From contig NZ_BDCU01000016.1 of the NCBI RefSeq assembly GCF_001618425.1, positions 233,163-297,162 on the forward strand: a stretch of DNA of 64,000 bases, read 5' to 3'. Below, in pieces: positions 16,745 through 25,668 of the stretch (positions are counted from its first letter, which is position 1; each line of letters opens with the position of its first letter). Source of the stretch: Nocardia fusca NBRC 14340. GTDB lineage: Bacteria; Actinomycetota; Actinomycetes; Mycobacteriales; Mycobacteriaceae. The position numbers and the translations under genes were made by a program. Below the pieces are notes generated by a model. It saw nothing but the letters and a program-made list of their open reading frames with translations. It was not told the origin of the DNA and did no database searches.

Positions 16745-17101
16745 CTACCGATCGAGTCGCGAGACCTGTTCGGCGGCCTGCCGGACGGTGGCGAGAACCT
16801 GCTCGGCGATTTCGTCATATGTCAGTTGTTCGATACCCGGAGAAAATCGCAGCCCCACCAGACGGCCGCGCATATCGATGGTAGCGAGAATGCACCTGTC
16901 GGCGGACGCCGCACTCACGGTGGGCTCATTGCGCACAGGTTCGGTCCCGGCGATTGGGCGCAATTCCTGCCGGTGTCCGCCCGGCGCGCTCTCGGCATTC
17001 GAGTCCATATTGCTGTCGATCCTTTCCCCATCGAGCGATATTCCTGTCGTCCGACGCTGAATTTCCACTGCGTCGTGTATGGTCACGAACTCGTTCGACA
17101 T
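16745..17101 (-). CDS. YbaB/EbfC-like small protein
   Basis: A 118-residue protein whose last 50 residues (IDMRGRLVGLRFSPGIEQLT, YDEIAEQVLATVRQAAEQVS) look like the C-terminal strand-helix of YbaB/EbfC nucleoid-associated proteins. Many such divergent copies occur in Nocardia and mycobacteria, often near ESX or secretion loci. The N-terminal half is polar and not recognisable. No strong RBS precedes ATG 17101. The gene lies at the edge of a lower-GC, gene-poor islet. DNA binding or a role as a secretion accessory protein is possible; neither is shown. Confidence 0.6.
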   Translation of the reverse strand: MSNEFVTIHDAVEIQRRTTGISLDGERIDSNMDSNAESAPGGHRQELRPIAGTEPVRNEPTVSAASADRCILATIDMRGRLVGLRFSPGIEQLTYDEIAEQVLATVRQAAEQVSRLDR

Positions 17102-17961
17102 CAGGGCTTACACGCTCAGGCCGAATGCGAGAGGCCGAATACCGTCGAGCAAGGCTGACGATTCCCGATCGTCGCGCCCGCGCCGTCGCATCCGTTACTC
17201 ACGCAACCGCGAAAACCGCTGCCGCCACCCACATGTCGAATTCTCCGATGCCGGCGCCAGCGAGCTGTCCGGTCGCGCGCAATTGCTGAGCCGTTCCCTG
17301 TGCCGGACCCAGTTCATACGGTGGTCCGTGGAATGTCAATCGGCCGAGTGCCGCGAACCGAGTTACTTACATATTCTTGAGAATGCACCGAGCGCGGGCT
17401 TCGCTGCCCATCGGGGAAGCGGTGCGCCGAAGAGGCGTTTACCTGCATTTCGGTGAGTGCAGAATCCTATTTCCTTCTCCCTCTGGTCCCGGAATGGACA
17501 GATATACGCCCCTTCGGCGCTAATAGAATGGACAGTGGAACCGAGAATCAGAACACTTCGGGGGGTCGGCAGTTCGGCCCGTCGCGATGGACCCGCCGCG
17601 ACAAGACCACCCCCACCCGCCGGCCCCGATCAGGACGACCACAATGAACGCACTCGATCCCGCCGGCGCTCATCGACGAGTCCATGACCGCCCAGAGGGG
17701 GAACAGGACTCACCTCGACCACGAAGCGCACCGCGACAGCCTTTCCCAGCAGCGGAACCCTGATCCCGGGCGCGTTCGCCGCGAAGTCGAGCGGCGGCGA
17801 ATCGGATACGGACCTTGCCTCCGGAACCAAGTGCCGAGTACAAGCCGGCAAGTAGGCTGGAGCGGCAGATGACCAGGCCTTCCGTCGGGCAGAGCCCGAA
17901 TCCCGGCGCGACCGTCGTGCGCGTGGATACGACAGCGGCCGCGGACCGGTCGACCGGCGCG
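17102..17961. other. About 860-bp lower-GC region with no confirmed gene
   Basis: The stretch is visibly more AT-rich than its surroundings (for example around 17360-17530), and open frames are short with poor codon bias. One minus-strand reading (17339 to 17199, TTG start, 46 residues ending FDMWVAAAVFAVA) looks peptide-like but has no RBS. I see no repeats, integrase or tRNA. It is probably a decayed or recently acquired spacer next to the pseudogenes at 17962-18861. Confidence 0.4.
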
Positions 17962-18355
17962 TCAGCCCGCCGGTTGCATACTCGGCACCCGGCTCCCTCC
18001 CCGCACCCGATCGATCAGTGCCGCCGGATCCGCGGGGATCTCGGCGCCGCGCCAAGCGATGTACTGGTCCGGCCGTACCAGGATCAGTGCGGCTCGGAGC
18101 CGTTCGGCCGCTGCAGCAGAGGGGAGATCGACGACCTTCAGCGGCACCTTGCGTTCGGTGGAAGCCTCCAGAATCTTCTCGACACTTACGGAAGTGCTCC
18201 ATCGATCGGGCGCTGAGCGAACTGGCCCGTGGGACGGTCGGCGACCGGTCGGATTCCTCTACCAGGAGACACGGCACTCCGCGCCGGCCCAGCTCCAGAG
18301 CCAAGGTCATCCCGACCGGCCCACCGCCTGCGATGAGCACTGGTATGTCGTTCAC
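17962..18355 (-). pseudogene. FAD-dependent aromatic monooxygenase remnant with large internal deletion
   Basis: The first 56 codons encode a normal PHBH/RdmE-type N-terminus: IPVLIAGGGPVGMTLALELG (FAD Rossmann motif), CLLVEESDRSPTVPRASSLS and ARSMEHFRK. Beyond about 18187 the frame is lost, and another frame continues with ERKVPLKVVDLP and LILVRPDQYIAWRG, down to the stop at 17962. This second part is the thioredoxin-like C-terminus of the same family. Family members are about 500 residues, so roughly 400 middle residues are gone. The GTG start overlaps the stop of the methyltransferase remnant (GTGA at 18352-18355), showing they were an operon. Confidence 0.8.
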
Positions 18356-18861
18356 CGGCCGGCCTCCACCCGCATCGAGCCCACATCACGGGGTACGAGT
18401 TCCATGACCGCCATGGAGCTGTAGGACGCCGTCGTCTGCACTCGGTTCAACGTCAGGTCGGCCGCAGCGAACAGCTGCTCGAACTCGTCGCGGGTGCGTT
18501 CCCGCCCGGTGAGCGCGGCCGGCATCATCAGATCCAGCGACCACACATAGTGCGGCGTATTCGCGGGTGGCGCAATTGTTTCCGCGACCAGTATGCGGCT
18601 CTGCGCCGTCATCGCCGCGCGGCAGCGGCGCAGGATGCGCACGCACTCGTCGTCGTTCCAGTCGTGCAGAATGTGTTTGAGAATGTAGAGATCGCCTGCG
18701 GCGGGGGCGGATTCGAAGAAATCACCCGGTACGGCGCTCCACCGGCCGGCCAACTCCGGGGTATCGAGCATATGCGCCTCGAGCACGGGCTCCCGGCCGA
18801 AGAGAACACCCGTGGCCAACGGGTTCCGAGCCAGGAACAATGACTTCGCGAAGAATGTGCT
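18352..18861 (-). pseudogene. SAM-dependent O-methyltransferase remnant, N-terminus missing
   Basis: The frame encodes the C-terminal half of a family-2 O-methyltransferase: GVLFGREPVLEAH, then AVPGDFFESAPAAGDLYILK, HILHDWNDDECVRILRRCR and ILVAETI. The LHDWND catalytic region is intact. The dimerisation domain and the glycine-rich SAM loop that should precede residue 1 are absent or scrambled (no D-x-G-G-G motif upstream). The frame stays open to 18951, but that part does not match the family. Functional relatives are about 340 residues. It ends in a GTGA overlap with the monooxygenase remnant, as in aromatic-polyketide tailoring operons. Confidence 0.75.
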
Positions 18862-19169
18862 GGGTACCGCCGAATCGGCACCTCGGCTCTGCGTCGTCAC
18901 CGGCCGCGCGCGGAGCAGTCGATGACGGCGGTCTTTTCGGAGCATCAGCAATACTGCCGCTCTCCAGTGGGTTCGGCACCGAGACCAGCAGTTCTTTGCA
19001 ATCCCTTCGTATTACCACCGGAATGCCGGACCGCTGCCGATGGACGGAGCCGGCCTCGATAGCGGGCTCACCATCTCCGCACCACCCCGCATGGATGCTG
19101 CACCTGTTCGATACCGCCCGAAGGAATCTCGTCGTGGTCGCGGTCGTGGCCCCATATCGTTGTCGGTGT

Positions 19170-19763
19170 TCAGTCGGCAACCATCGCCGGACGTTCGCTG
19201 TGGATATCGACATCGGCCATCAGCTCGGCGATGAAGTCGACGGGACGCATCGTGGCGGCCCGCGCGCGTTCGCCACCGGTGATGGGGATGACAGTGATGA
19301 TGCGTACGCTCTCCTCACCGAGGTACAGACAGTCCGGCATGTTCGCGGCAGCAGGCCCGGAGAGGAACACCGCCCGGCAACCGGGAAAAGTGGGGAAGTC
19401 CGTGTCGATGCCGAGGGTGTGCCCCCAATCGAGCCGGTTTCCGGTGATCCACGGATGCGCGGCTATATTCGCCAACTGCTGTGCCACAGCCTCTTCCTCG
19501 GCCACGGTCAGACCCCCGCGACGCGCGAGCCGAAGCTCGGCGCGTCGGCTGTCGCCGGGAGCGTCACCGGCCGGCATCGGCTCGATGGACATGCCGACAG
19601 TGATCAACGACGTCATCGGATCGCGGTCACGGGGACGGCGGACCAGCACGTCGAGGCGATCGATCGGGCCCGGACCACTGAGATAGGTGTACCCGTCGTC
19701 CTCGGGGCCGAAGGTGTCGTGCAGTGCCCGGTGGACATCGCGCAGCAGAGCAGGAGCAGTCAT
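19170..19763 (-). CDS. Suppressor-of-fused (SUFU) domain protein
   Basis: A 197-residue protein with the bacterial SUFU pattern: helix LLRDVHRALHDTFG, then GPIDRLDVLVRRP, a strand block (MTSLITVGMS, RRAELRLARRG), AHPWITGNRLDWGHTLG and VFLSGP. In bacteria such domains often act as immunity or chaperone-like partners of polymorphic toxins; no toxin is adjacent. Two ATGs are possible: 19763 has GGAACGG six bases upstream, and 19769 gives two more residues. A perfect 8-bp palindrome lies directly upstream. The gene is divergent from cobG, with a 309-base gap. Confidence 0.75.
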   Translation of the reverse strand: MTAPALLRDVHRALHDTFGPEDDGYTYLSGPGPIDRLDVLVRRPRDRDPMTSLITVGMSIEPMPAGDAPGDSRRAELRLARRGGLTVAEEEAVAQQLANIAAHPWITGNRLDWGHTLGIDTDFPTFPGCRAVFLSGPAAANMPDCLYLGEESVRIITVIPITGGERARAATMRPVDFIAELMADVDIHSERPAMVAD

Positions 19764-19771
19764 GATCATCC

Positions 19772-19788
19772 GTTCCGTGTCACGGAAC
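19772..19788. promoter_or_regulatory. Perfect 17-bp palindrome upstream of the SUFU gene
   Basis: GTTCCGTG (19772-19779), one base, then CACGGAAC (19781-19788). It ends eight bases before the preferred start codon and overlaps the Shine-Dalgarno region, so it could be an operator or a translation-blocking hairpin. The rest of the gap up to cobG (19789-20072) shows nothing recognisable and no riboswitch. Confidence 0.4.
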
Positions 19789-20072
19789 CCTTTCGCTACA
19801 CCGTGGAAACCGGGCACCCGAGCGAACCCTCGAATGACCGGCGGTGTTCGACGATAGGGCCCGAAGCACACTCGAGCCCGCCCATCGAGCACGATTCGAC
19901 CCCTACTCGAGCCGCGGGCCCCGGTCGCGTCCGAGGCGTACGAACAGTGCGAGCCGACTCCGCAAATGACCGAGGCCGCTCCCCCGGAAACGGCCCACAC
20001 AGGTAGGACGTTCGCGGCGGACCGGTGGCCGGGCGATCGATCGCTTCGACGCGCACCTATCCTGGGGAGGTC

Positions 20073-21257
20073 ATGGCTCGTACCGAACCCGATTCCTGCC
20101 CCGGTGTCCTGCGCCTGCACGAGGCCGCCGACGGCCCGCTGGCCCGGGTCCGGGTACCGGGCGGGGCGCTCGCACCGGAGCAGTTACAGGCCCTCGCCGC
20201 GGCCGCCGGCGAACTCGGCGACGGGAATATCGAACTGACCTCGCGCGGCAATGTGCAGCTGCGCCGGGTCCGGGACGCGGACGCGCTCGCCGAACGGCTG
20301 GCGGGCGCCGGGCTGTTGCCGAGCCGGACCCATGAGCGGGTCCGCAATATCATCGCCTCGCCCCTGTCCGGCCGGGTCGGTGACCACCCCGATATCCGGC
20401 CGCTGGTCGCCGCTTTCGACGCCGGGCTGCTCGGTTCGTCCCGGCTGGCCGAACTCTCCGGCCGGGTCCTGTTCACCCTCGACGACGGCCGGGGCGATGT
20501 GAGCCCGCTGCGTCCGGATATCGGTCTGCACCTCCTCACCGACAACCGCTGCGCGCTGTTGCTCGCCGGTGCGGACAGCGGGATCAGGATCGCCACCGCC
20601 GACGCGACCGAGGTGCTGCTGGCAGCGGCACACGGATTCCTCGAACTGGCCGCGGGTCAGTGGCGCCTGCACGAGATCGAGGACGGCGCCGCACGGCTGG
20701 CGACGCTGCTGGGCCTCGGTCCCGGCCCTGAACGTCTGGCACTCGCGGACTCGGCCGACCTGCCGATCGGCTGGCTGCCCCAGCACGACGGCCTGGTCGC
20801 GCTCGGCGCCGGGGTCCGGCTGGGCTCGCTGCCCGCCCGCACCGCCGAATTCCTCGCCGCCGTCGAACGCCCCGTGCTACTCACCCCGTGGCGTGGTCTG
20901 ATCGTCACCGATCTCGAGGAGTGGCCGGCCGAACAGGTCGTGCGGGTGCTGGCGCCGATGGGCCTGATCTTCGACGCCGCGTCGCCGTGGCTGCGGATCA
21001 CCGCCTGCGCCGGGCAGCCGGGCTGCGCCAGATCGCATACCGACGTGCGTGCCGACGCGGCGGCCGCGATCGAATCAGGCCGGACGGATCTCCCTGATGC
21101 CGCGGTCCCGGAAGCTCCGATCCCGGCCGCCTCGATCACCACAGCGGGGCGGCAGCACTGGTCCGGTTGCGAGCGCCGCTGCGGCCGGCCCGCTGCGGCG
21201 GTCACCGAGGTCACCGCCGGCCCCGAGGGGTATCTGGTGCGACCGCCGCGCACCTGA
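20073..21257 (+). CDS. cobG: Precorrin-3B synthase CobG
   Basis: A 394-residue member of the sulfite/nitrite-reductase fold. CobG hydroxylates precorrin-3A at C-20 and forms the gamma-lactone, using a [4Fe-4S] cluster and O2, in aerobic B12 synthesis. Visible motifs are the repeated ferredoxin-like halves with LTSRGNVQLR near the N-terminus and the cluster ligands CAGQPGC and CERRCG near the C-terminus. ATG 20073 has a strong GGGGAGG (20064-20070). In M. tuberculosis cobG is followed directly by cobH; here the next cob gene is nearly 10 kb away. No riboswitch precedes it. Confidence 0.9.
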   Translation: MARTEPDSCPGVLRLHEAADGPLARVRVPGGALAPEQLQALAAAAGELGDGNIELTSRGNVQLRRVRDADALAERLAGAGLLPSRTHERVRNIIASPLSGRVGDHPDIRPLVAAFDAGLLGSSRLAELSGRVLFTLDDGRGDVSPLRPDIGLHLLTDNRCALLLAGADSGIRIATADATEVLLAAAHGFLELAAGQWRLHEIEDGAARLATLLGLGPGPERLALADSADLPIGWLPQHDGLVALGAGVRLGSLPARTAEFLAAVERPVLLTPWRGLIVTDLEEWPAEQVVRVLAPMGLIFDAASPWLRITACAGQPGCARSHTDVRADAAAAIESGRTDLPDAAVPEAPIPAASITTAGRQHWSGCERRCGRPAAAVTEVTAGPEGYLVRPPRT

Positions 21258-21301
21258 GCCGCCGTACCGCGGAGTGCCGGGACTCCCCCGGCGGACCGTC
21301 C

Positions 21302-21598
21302 CTACTGCTGCTGTGACGTCGAAGGCTTTTCGATGGGCCGCGAACGACGGTCCCCGTCGTCCTGTTTGCCGTGGCTGGCCACCAGGAGCACGACGATCAA
21401 CAGTCCCATCACGGCCGCGACGGCCAGCGAAGCCGAGGGCTTGCGCAGTTGCTCGGTTTCCTCGCGCACCGACATCTCCTCCGGAAACAGCGGAACGGGT
21501 TCGACGGCGCGGCGCTCGGGTGCCGGGCATCCGTTCGACCGATTCGAATTCCCGGTGATGAACGACGATCTGCCTTGCGGCTCCTGAACTGTGAGCAT
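21302..21598 (-). CDS. Small single-pass membrane protein of unknown function
   Basis: A 98-residue protein with a polar N-terminal region (about 55 residues), one transmembrane helix (SLAVAAVMGLLIVVLLVAS) and a short charged C-terminal tail ending STSQQQ. No family recognised. The start at ATG 21598 gives a compact ORF; the frame is open further upstream without coding signal. It is convergent with cobG. About 210 non-coding bases separate it from the MpaB-family gene upstream. Confidence 0.5.
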   Translation of the reverse strand: MLTVQEPQGRSSFITGNSNRSNGCPAPERRAVEPVPLFPEEMSVREETEQLRKPSASLAVAAVMGLLIVVLLVASHGKQDDGDRRSRPIEKPSTSQQQ

Positions 21599-21809
21599 GC
21601 GGAAATCGTATCGACGTCCGACCGGCAGATATCCGGAAACTTCCCGGTAATGGGAAATTAACTTCGCCTCAATGCGATAGTGGCCCAGGTCACGTATGCG
21701 CCGGTCAGGGGCCCGGAGCCGGGATCGGCAGGCACGCAAGGCAAATGGAGCCGGTGTGACGTAGGGTACGCTGTCCCGCCCCGCTGGGCGTTGTGTCGCA
21801 AACCATAGG

Positions 21810-22661
21810 TCAGCCGGCCTGTACGCGCCGGATTCCCGAGTAGGCGCGGGGCGCGTACCGCAGTCGATCGGGTAACAGCGGCCAGACTGTACGCACCGCC
21901 GTCGCGAACACCCCGAACAGCTTCTGGTCCACCGCCGTCCAGCGCAGGTCCAGGATCTCGCGGGCACGTTCGGGCATGAGCGCGTTGGCGAGCCAAACAT
22001 TGAACGCCATCACCGGTCGCCAGATCACCGACCACACCGGTTCCGGGACACCGGGTAGCGCCGGGATCCGGGTGCTACCGAGCCGGAGCGCGAAATCGGT
22101 GGTGGCGTTGGCCTCGAGCACCTCGTCGATGGTGCGGTGCCAGTACTCCTCGAACTCGGCGTAGTTCGCCACCAGCACCCGGTCGGACAGGCCGTACATC
22201 CGCCACCAGGTGATGCCCTCGGCGATCAACCGATCCTTCTCGGCGGCGGTGAGGGGGGTCCCGAAATGCTCATTGAGGGCGATGGTGAGCTCGACGAAGG
22301 TCGCGTGGGTCCACCAGTACACCTCGGGATTGAGCGCGTGGTAGCGCTCCCCACGGGAGTCGGTGCCCTTCAGCGGGCGATGGTAGTCACGCACCCGGGC
22401 CGCCTGCGCCTCGTTGTCGGCGTCGTAGATCATGCCCTGGATCTGCGGCAGGGAGCGGATGAGGCGGTCCCAGGGGTCGCGGAAGAAGTTCGAATGGTCC
22501 TGCAGGGCCGCGCCCACCGCCGGATGCATGTTCTGCAGGATGCCGGTGCGGCCGAGGAACAGCATGTTCCGCAGATCTCCGGCGTACTCCCAGGTCAGCG
22601 ACCCGGGCCCGATCGGTGCCCCCACGAGACGGGATGTGGCGGCGGTATCCGGAGCACCCAC
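21810..22661 (-). CDS. Oxygenase MpaB family protein (DUF2236)
   Basis: A 283-residue protein of the DUF2236/MpaB group. Visible hallmarks are the N-terminal W-E-Y-A-G-D motif, the helix LFLGRTGILQNMHPAVGAAL, the histidines in YHALNPEVYWWTHATFVE, and a C-terminal RYAPRAY. Related proteins include the b-type-heme oxygenase Lcp (latex clearing) and fungal MpaB. Most actinobacterial members are uncharacterised. It is divergent from the alcohol dehydrogenase at 22884 across a region with a CTGAGA-N17-TCTCAG repeat that could bind a regulator. Confidence 0.8.
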   Translation of the reverse strand: MGAPDTAATSRLVGAPIGPGSLTWEYAGDLRNMLFLGRTGILQNMHPAVGAALQDHSNFFRDPWDRLIRSLPQIQGMIYDADNEAQAARVRDYHRPLKGTDSRGERYHALNPEVYWWTHATFVELTIALNEHFGTPLTAAEKDRLIAEGITWWRMYGLSDRVLVANYAEFEEYWHRTIDEVLEANATTDFALRLGSTRIPALPGVPEPVWSVIWRPVMAFNVWLANALMPERAREILDLRWTAVDQKLFGVFATAVRTVWPLLPDRLRYAPRAYSGIRRVQAG

Positions 22662-22693
22662 GATCTGACCTCCTTGTCGAACGGCGCGAAACT

Positions 22694-22722
22694 CTGAGAC
22701 GAATAGTAGGTCATCATCTCAG
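22694..22722. promoter_or_regulatory. Inverted repeat upstream of the MpaB-family gene
   Basis: CTGAGA (22694-22699) and TCTCAG (22717-22722) are separated by 17 bases, a spacing compatible with a dimeric TetR-type repressor. It starts 33 bases before the MpaB-family start codon. No TetR gene is adjacent, so the regulator is unknown. Confidence 0.35.
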
Positions 22723-22883
22723 TTTCTCGTCGCCACGGGTGGCGGACATCTCGCCGACGGATTCCGCGGCGCCCGGCGGCATCGTGTCGTATCGTCGTCT
22801 GGACTATTGTCCATACACTTGTGCATACAGCCGGGCCCCGCTACTTCACGAGCCCGGAGCGGTAGGAGAAAGCAGGTTCACCG

Positions 22884-24011
22884 ATGAAGACCAAAGGCGC
22901 TCTCATCTGGGAATTCGACCAGCCGTGGCAGATCGAGGAGATCGAGATCGGCGATCCCCGCAAACACGAGGTCAAAGTCCAGCTGGAAGCGGCCGGAATG
23001 TGCCATTCCGACCACCACCTGGTCACCGGCGGCATTCCGATGATGGGATTCCCGGTACTCGGCGGGCACGAAGGTGCCGGCATCGTGACCGAGGTCGGCG
23101 AGGGCGTCGAGGATCTCGCGGTCGGTGACCACGTCGTCCTGTCGTTCATCCCGTCGTGCGGGAAATGCAAATCCTGTCAGGCGGGTCTGCGCAATCTGTG
23201 CGACCTCGGCGCACTCCTGCTCGCGGGCACCTCGGTGACCGACGGATCGTTCCGGATCCAGGCCCGCGGCCGCGACGTCTACCCGATGGCCCTGCTGGGC
23301 ACCTTCTCCCCGTACATGGTGGTGCACCAGAGCTCGGTGGTGAAGATCGACCCGTCCATCCCGTTCGAGGTCGCCTGCCTGGTCGGCTGCGGTGTCACCA
23401 CCGGGTACGGGTCGGCCGTCCGCACCGCCGATATCCGGCCGGGCGAGGACGTCGCGATCATCGGCCTCGGCGGTGTGGGTATGTCCGCCTTGCAGGGCGC
23501 GGCCCATGCGGGCGCCCGCTACATCTTCGCGGTCGACCCGGTGCCGTGGAAACGCGAACAGGCCCTGAAGTTCGGGGCCACCCACGCCTACGCGACCATC
23601 GAGGAGGCGACCGCCGGCTGCGCGGAGGTCACCTGGGGCGGTATGGCCAAGAAGGTGATCGTGACCGTCGGCGAGGTGCACGGCGAGGACGTCGACAGCT
23701 GGATGGGCATCACCGCCAAGGCCGGCACCTGCGTGCTCACCGCCATGGGCAGCCTGACCGAGAACAAGACGACCCTGAACCTGGCCATGCTCTCGCTACT
23801 GCAGAAGAACCTGCAGGGCACCATCTTCGGTGGCGGCAATCCGCACTACGACATCCCGCACCTGCTGTCGATGTACCAGGTCGGCAAGTTGAATCTCGAC
23901 GATATGGTCACCCGGCAGTACCGGCTCGAGGACATCAACGACGGCTATCAGGACATGCTGGCCGGCCGCAATATCCGCGGCATCATCCGCTACACCGACG
24001 CGGACCGCTGA
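22884..24011 (+). CDS. NDMA-dependent (mycothiol-type) zinc alcohol dehydrogenase
   Basis: A 375-residue zinc-dependent alcohol dehydrogenase of the actinobacterial group with tightly bound NAD(H), assayed with NDMA as electron acceptor. The catalytic zinc ligands are in GMCHSDHHLVTGG and GGHEGAG. The structural zinc cysteines are in CGKCKSCQAGLRNLC. The NAD-binding GLGGVGMSALQGA lies near residue 195. It oxidises primary alcohols, and possibly nicotinoprotein-type aldehyde dismutation occurs. The downstream DapB-like gene begins 58 bases later and is likely co-transcribed. Sequence repeats resembling CCATACA and GCATACA around 22810-22830 may belong to its promoter. Confidence 0.9.
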   Translation: MKTKGALIWEFDQPWQIEEIEIGDPRKHEVKVQLEAAGMCHSDHHLVTGGIPMMGFPVLGGHEGAGIVTEVGEGVEDLAVGDHVVLSFIPSCGKCKSCQAGLRNLCDLGALLLAGTSVTDGSFRIQARGRDVYPMALLGTFSPYMVVHQSSVVKIDPSIPFEVACLVGCGVTTGYGSAVRTADIRPGEDVAIIGLGGVGMSALQGAAHAGARYIFAVDPVPWKREQALKFGATHAYATIEEATAGCAEVTWGGMAKKVIVTVGEVHGEDVDSWMGITAKAGTCVLTAMGSLTENKTTLNLAMLSLLQKNLQGTIFGGGNPHYDIPHLLSMYQVGKLNLDDMVTRQYRLEDINDGYQDMLAGRNIRGIIRYTDADR

Positions 24012-24069
24012 GCCGCCCGGACCACCGGCGCCGGCCTGCCACGCGATCGGATAGTGACGAGGAGGACGT

Positions 24070-25134
24070 GTGAGCTACCGGGTCGTGCAGTGGGCCACCG
24101 GATCGGTCGGCCGGGCCGCACTGCGAGCCATCATCGATCACCCCGAACTCGAACTGGTGGGGTGCTGGGTGCATTCGCCGGACAAACGCGGCCGTGATGT
24201 CGGGGAGATCCTCGGCCGGGCGCCCGTCGGGGTGCGGGCGACCGACAGTCTCGACGAGATCCTCGCGCTGCCCGCCGACGCTGTGGTCTACGCGCCGCTG
24301 CTGCCGCGCACGAAGGAGGTGGCGGCACTGCTGCGGTCGGGGAAGAACGTGGTGACGCCGGTCGGCTGGTTCTATCCCGACGACGAGCAGGCCGAACCGG
24401 TCCGGCAGGCCTGCCTGGCGGGCGGGAGCACGCTGCACGGCACCGGGATCGATCCCGGCGGGGTCACCGAGGTGTTCCCGCTGATGTTGTCGGCCATGTC
24501 CGCGGCAGTCACCTTCGTGCGCGGCGAGGAGTTCTCCGATATCCGGACCTACGGCGCGCCCGATGTGGTGCGCCACATCATGCGGTTCGGTGCCACTCCC
24601 GCCGAGGCCGCTGCGGGCCCGATGAGGCAACTGCTCGACGGCGGCTTCCGCCAATCGGTCCGGATGATCCTGGACACGCTGGGTTTCGGCGGGAACCCGG
24701 AGATCCGCACGGTACACGAGACGGCGGTCGCCACCGCGCCGATCGAATCACCCATCGGCACCATCGAGCCCGGGCAGGTGGCCGGCCAGCGCTTCCACTG
24801 GGAGGCGGTGGCCGGCGGCGAAACCGTCGTGCGCATCGGGGTCAACTGGCTGATGGGCCAACAGCATCTCGACCCGCCCTGGACCCTCGGGGCCGAGGGC
24901 GAACGGTTCGAGATCGAGATCGACGGCGACCCGGGCTCGTTCGTCACGATCCGCGGGTGGCAGTCCGAACCCGGCGACCCGCCGGAGGCCGAGAATCCCG
25001 GGATCGCCGCGACGGCCGCGCACTGCGTCAACTCCGTCCCGTACGTCTGCGCGGCCGAACCCGGTATCCGCACCTCGGTCGAGCTACCGATGGTGGCGGG
25101 CCGGGCCCATCCGCGGTTCTCGCGCGGGTCGTAG
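24070..25134 (+). CDS. DapB-like NAD(P)-binding reductase (dihydrodipicolinate reductase-like)
   Basis: A 354-residue Rossmann protein beginning YRVVQWATGSVGRAALRAII, then ELELVGCWVHSPDK, typical of the 'dihydrodipicolinate reductase-like' or 2,4-diaminopentanoate/amine-dehydrogenase-like proteins common in mycobacteria next to alcohol dehydrogenases and lipid genes. GTG 24070 follows GAGGAGG. It is not the lysine-pathway DapB, which is about 245 residues. The preceding alcohol dehydrogenase is probably its operon partner, so it may act on the aldehyde or acid formed. Substrate unknown. Confidence 0.8.
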   Translation: MSYRVVQWATGSVGRAALRAIIDHPELELVGCWVHSPDKRGRDVGEILGRAPVGVRATDSLDEILALPADAVVYAPLLPRTKEVAALLRSGKNVVTPVGWFYPDDEQAEPVRQACLAGGSTLHGTGIDPGGVTEVFPLMLSAMSAAVTFVRGEEFSDIRTYGAPDVVRHIMRFGATPAEAAAGPMRQLLDGGFRQSVRMILDTLGFGGNPEIRTVHETAVATAPIESPIGTIEPGQVAGQRFHWEAVAGGETVVRIGVNWLMGQQHLDPPWTLGAEGERFEIEIDGDPGSFVTIRGWQSEPGDPPEAENPGIAATAAHCVNSVPYVCAAEPGIRTSVELPMVAGRAHPRFSRGS

Positions 25135-25153
25135 ACGAAAACGGCGCGCGCCG

Positions 25154-25588
25154 CTAGGCGCGTCGCAACGCCAGGACGGGGATGGTGCGGAAGCCGGCCG
25201 CCTTCTGCTCGTATTCGGCGAAGCCGGGATAGCGGCGGGCCTGTTCGCCGTAGATACGGTCGCGCTCCGCGCCGGTCACCTCGGTGACCGTGACGGGGTA
25301 GGTCTCGGTGCCCCGCTCCACCGTGGCCTCCCCGGCCGCGGTCAGGTTGCGATACCAGTCGGGATTCGTCGGCGCACCCGCCTTGCTGGCGAATACGTAG
25401 ACCAGGCCGTCGGGATCCTGTTCATCGGCCAGGTACATCATCGGGGTCACCGATTCGCGTCCGGTGCGCCGGCCGCGATGGTGCACCAAGGCCAGCGGGG
25501 CACCCTCGAAAGGCCCGCCGACCCGGCCCTCGTTGGCCCGGAATTCCGTGATGATCCGGTCGTTCCAGTCGTCTGCCATACCCGGCAT
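25154..25588 (-). CDS. F420H2-dependent nitroreductase-family protein (Ddn-like)
   Basis: A 144-residue deazaflavin-dependent split-barrel protein. Diagnostic segments are PFEGAPLALVHHRGRRTG, then SVTPMMYLAD, the Y-V-F-A-S-K-A-G motif, PDWYRNLTAAGEATVERG and the C-terminal YPGFAEYEQKAAG, all characteristic of Rv3547 (Ddn) and its paralogues. These bind F420 and reduce quinones or nitro compounds, often at the membrane. Starts at 25588 and 25579 are both possible. It is convergent with the DapB-like gene, 19 bases apart. Confidence 0.85.
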   Translation of the reverse strand: MPGMADDWNDRIITEFRANEGRVGGPFEGAPLALVHHRGRRTGRESVTPMMYLADEQDPDGLVYVFASKAGAPTNPDWYRNLTAAGEATVERGTETYPVTVTEVTGAERDRIYGEQARRYPGFAEYEQKAAGFRTIPVLALRRA

Positions 25589-25668
25589 TATGCAGCGGAC
25601 CAGCGGCCGGGCACATACTCCGGGCCGCGCGGCGGGTCATCACCGGGCCGGCTGTCACACTACGGACC

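Noticed and set aside
17199..17339. A 46-codon minus-strand frame (TTG start) ending FDMWVAAAVFAVA
   Set aside because: It reads like a peptide, but it has no RBS, an uncertain start and no known relatives; not strong enough to call a gene.
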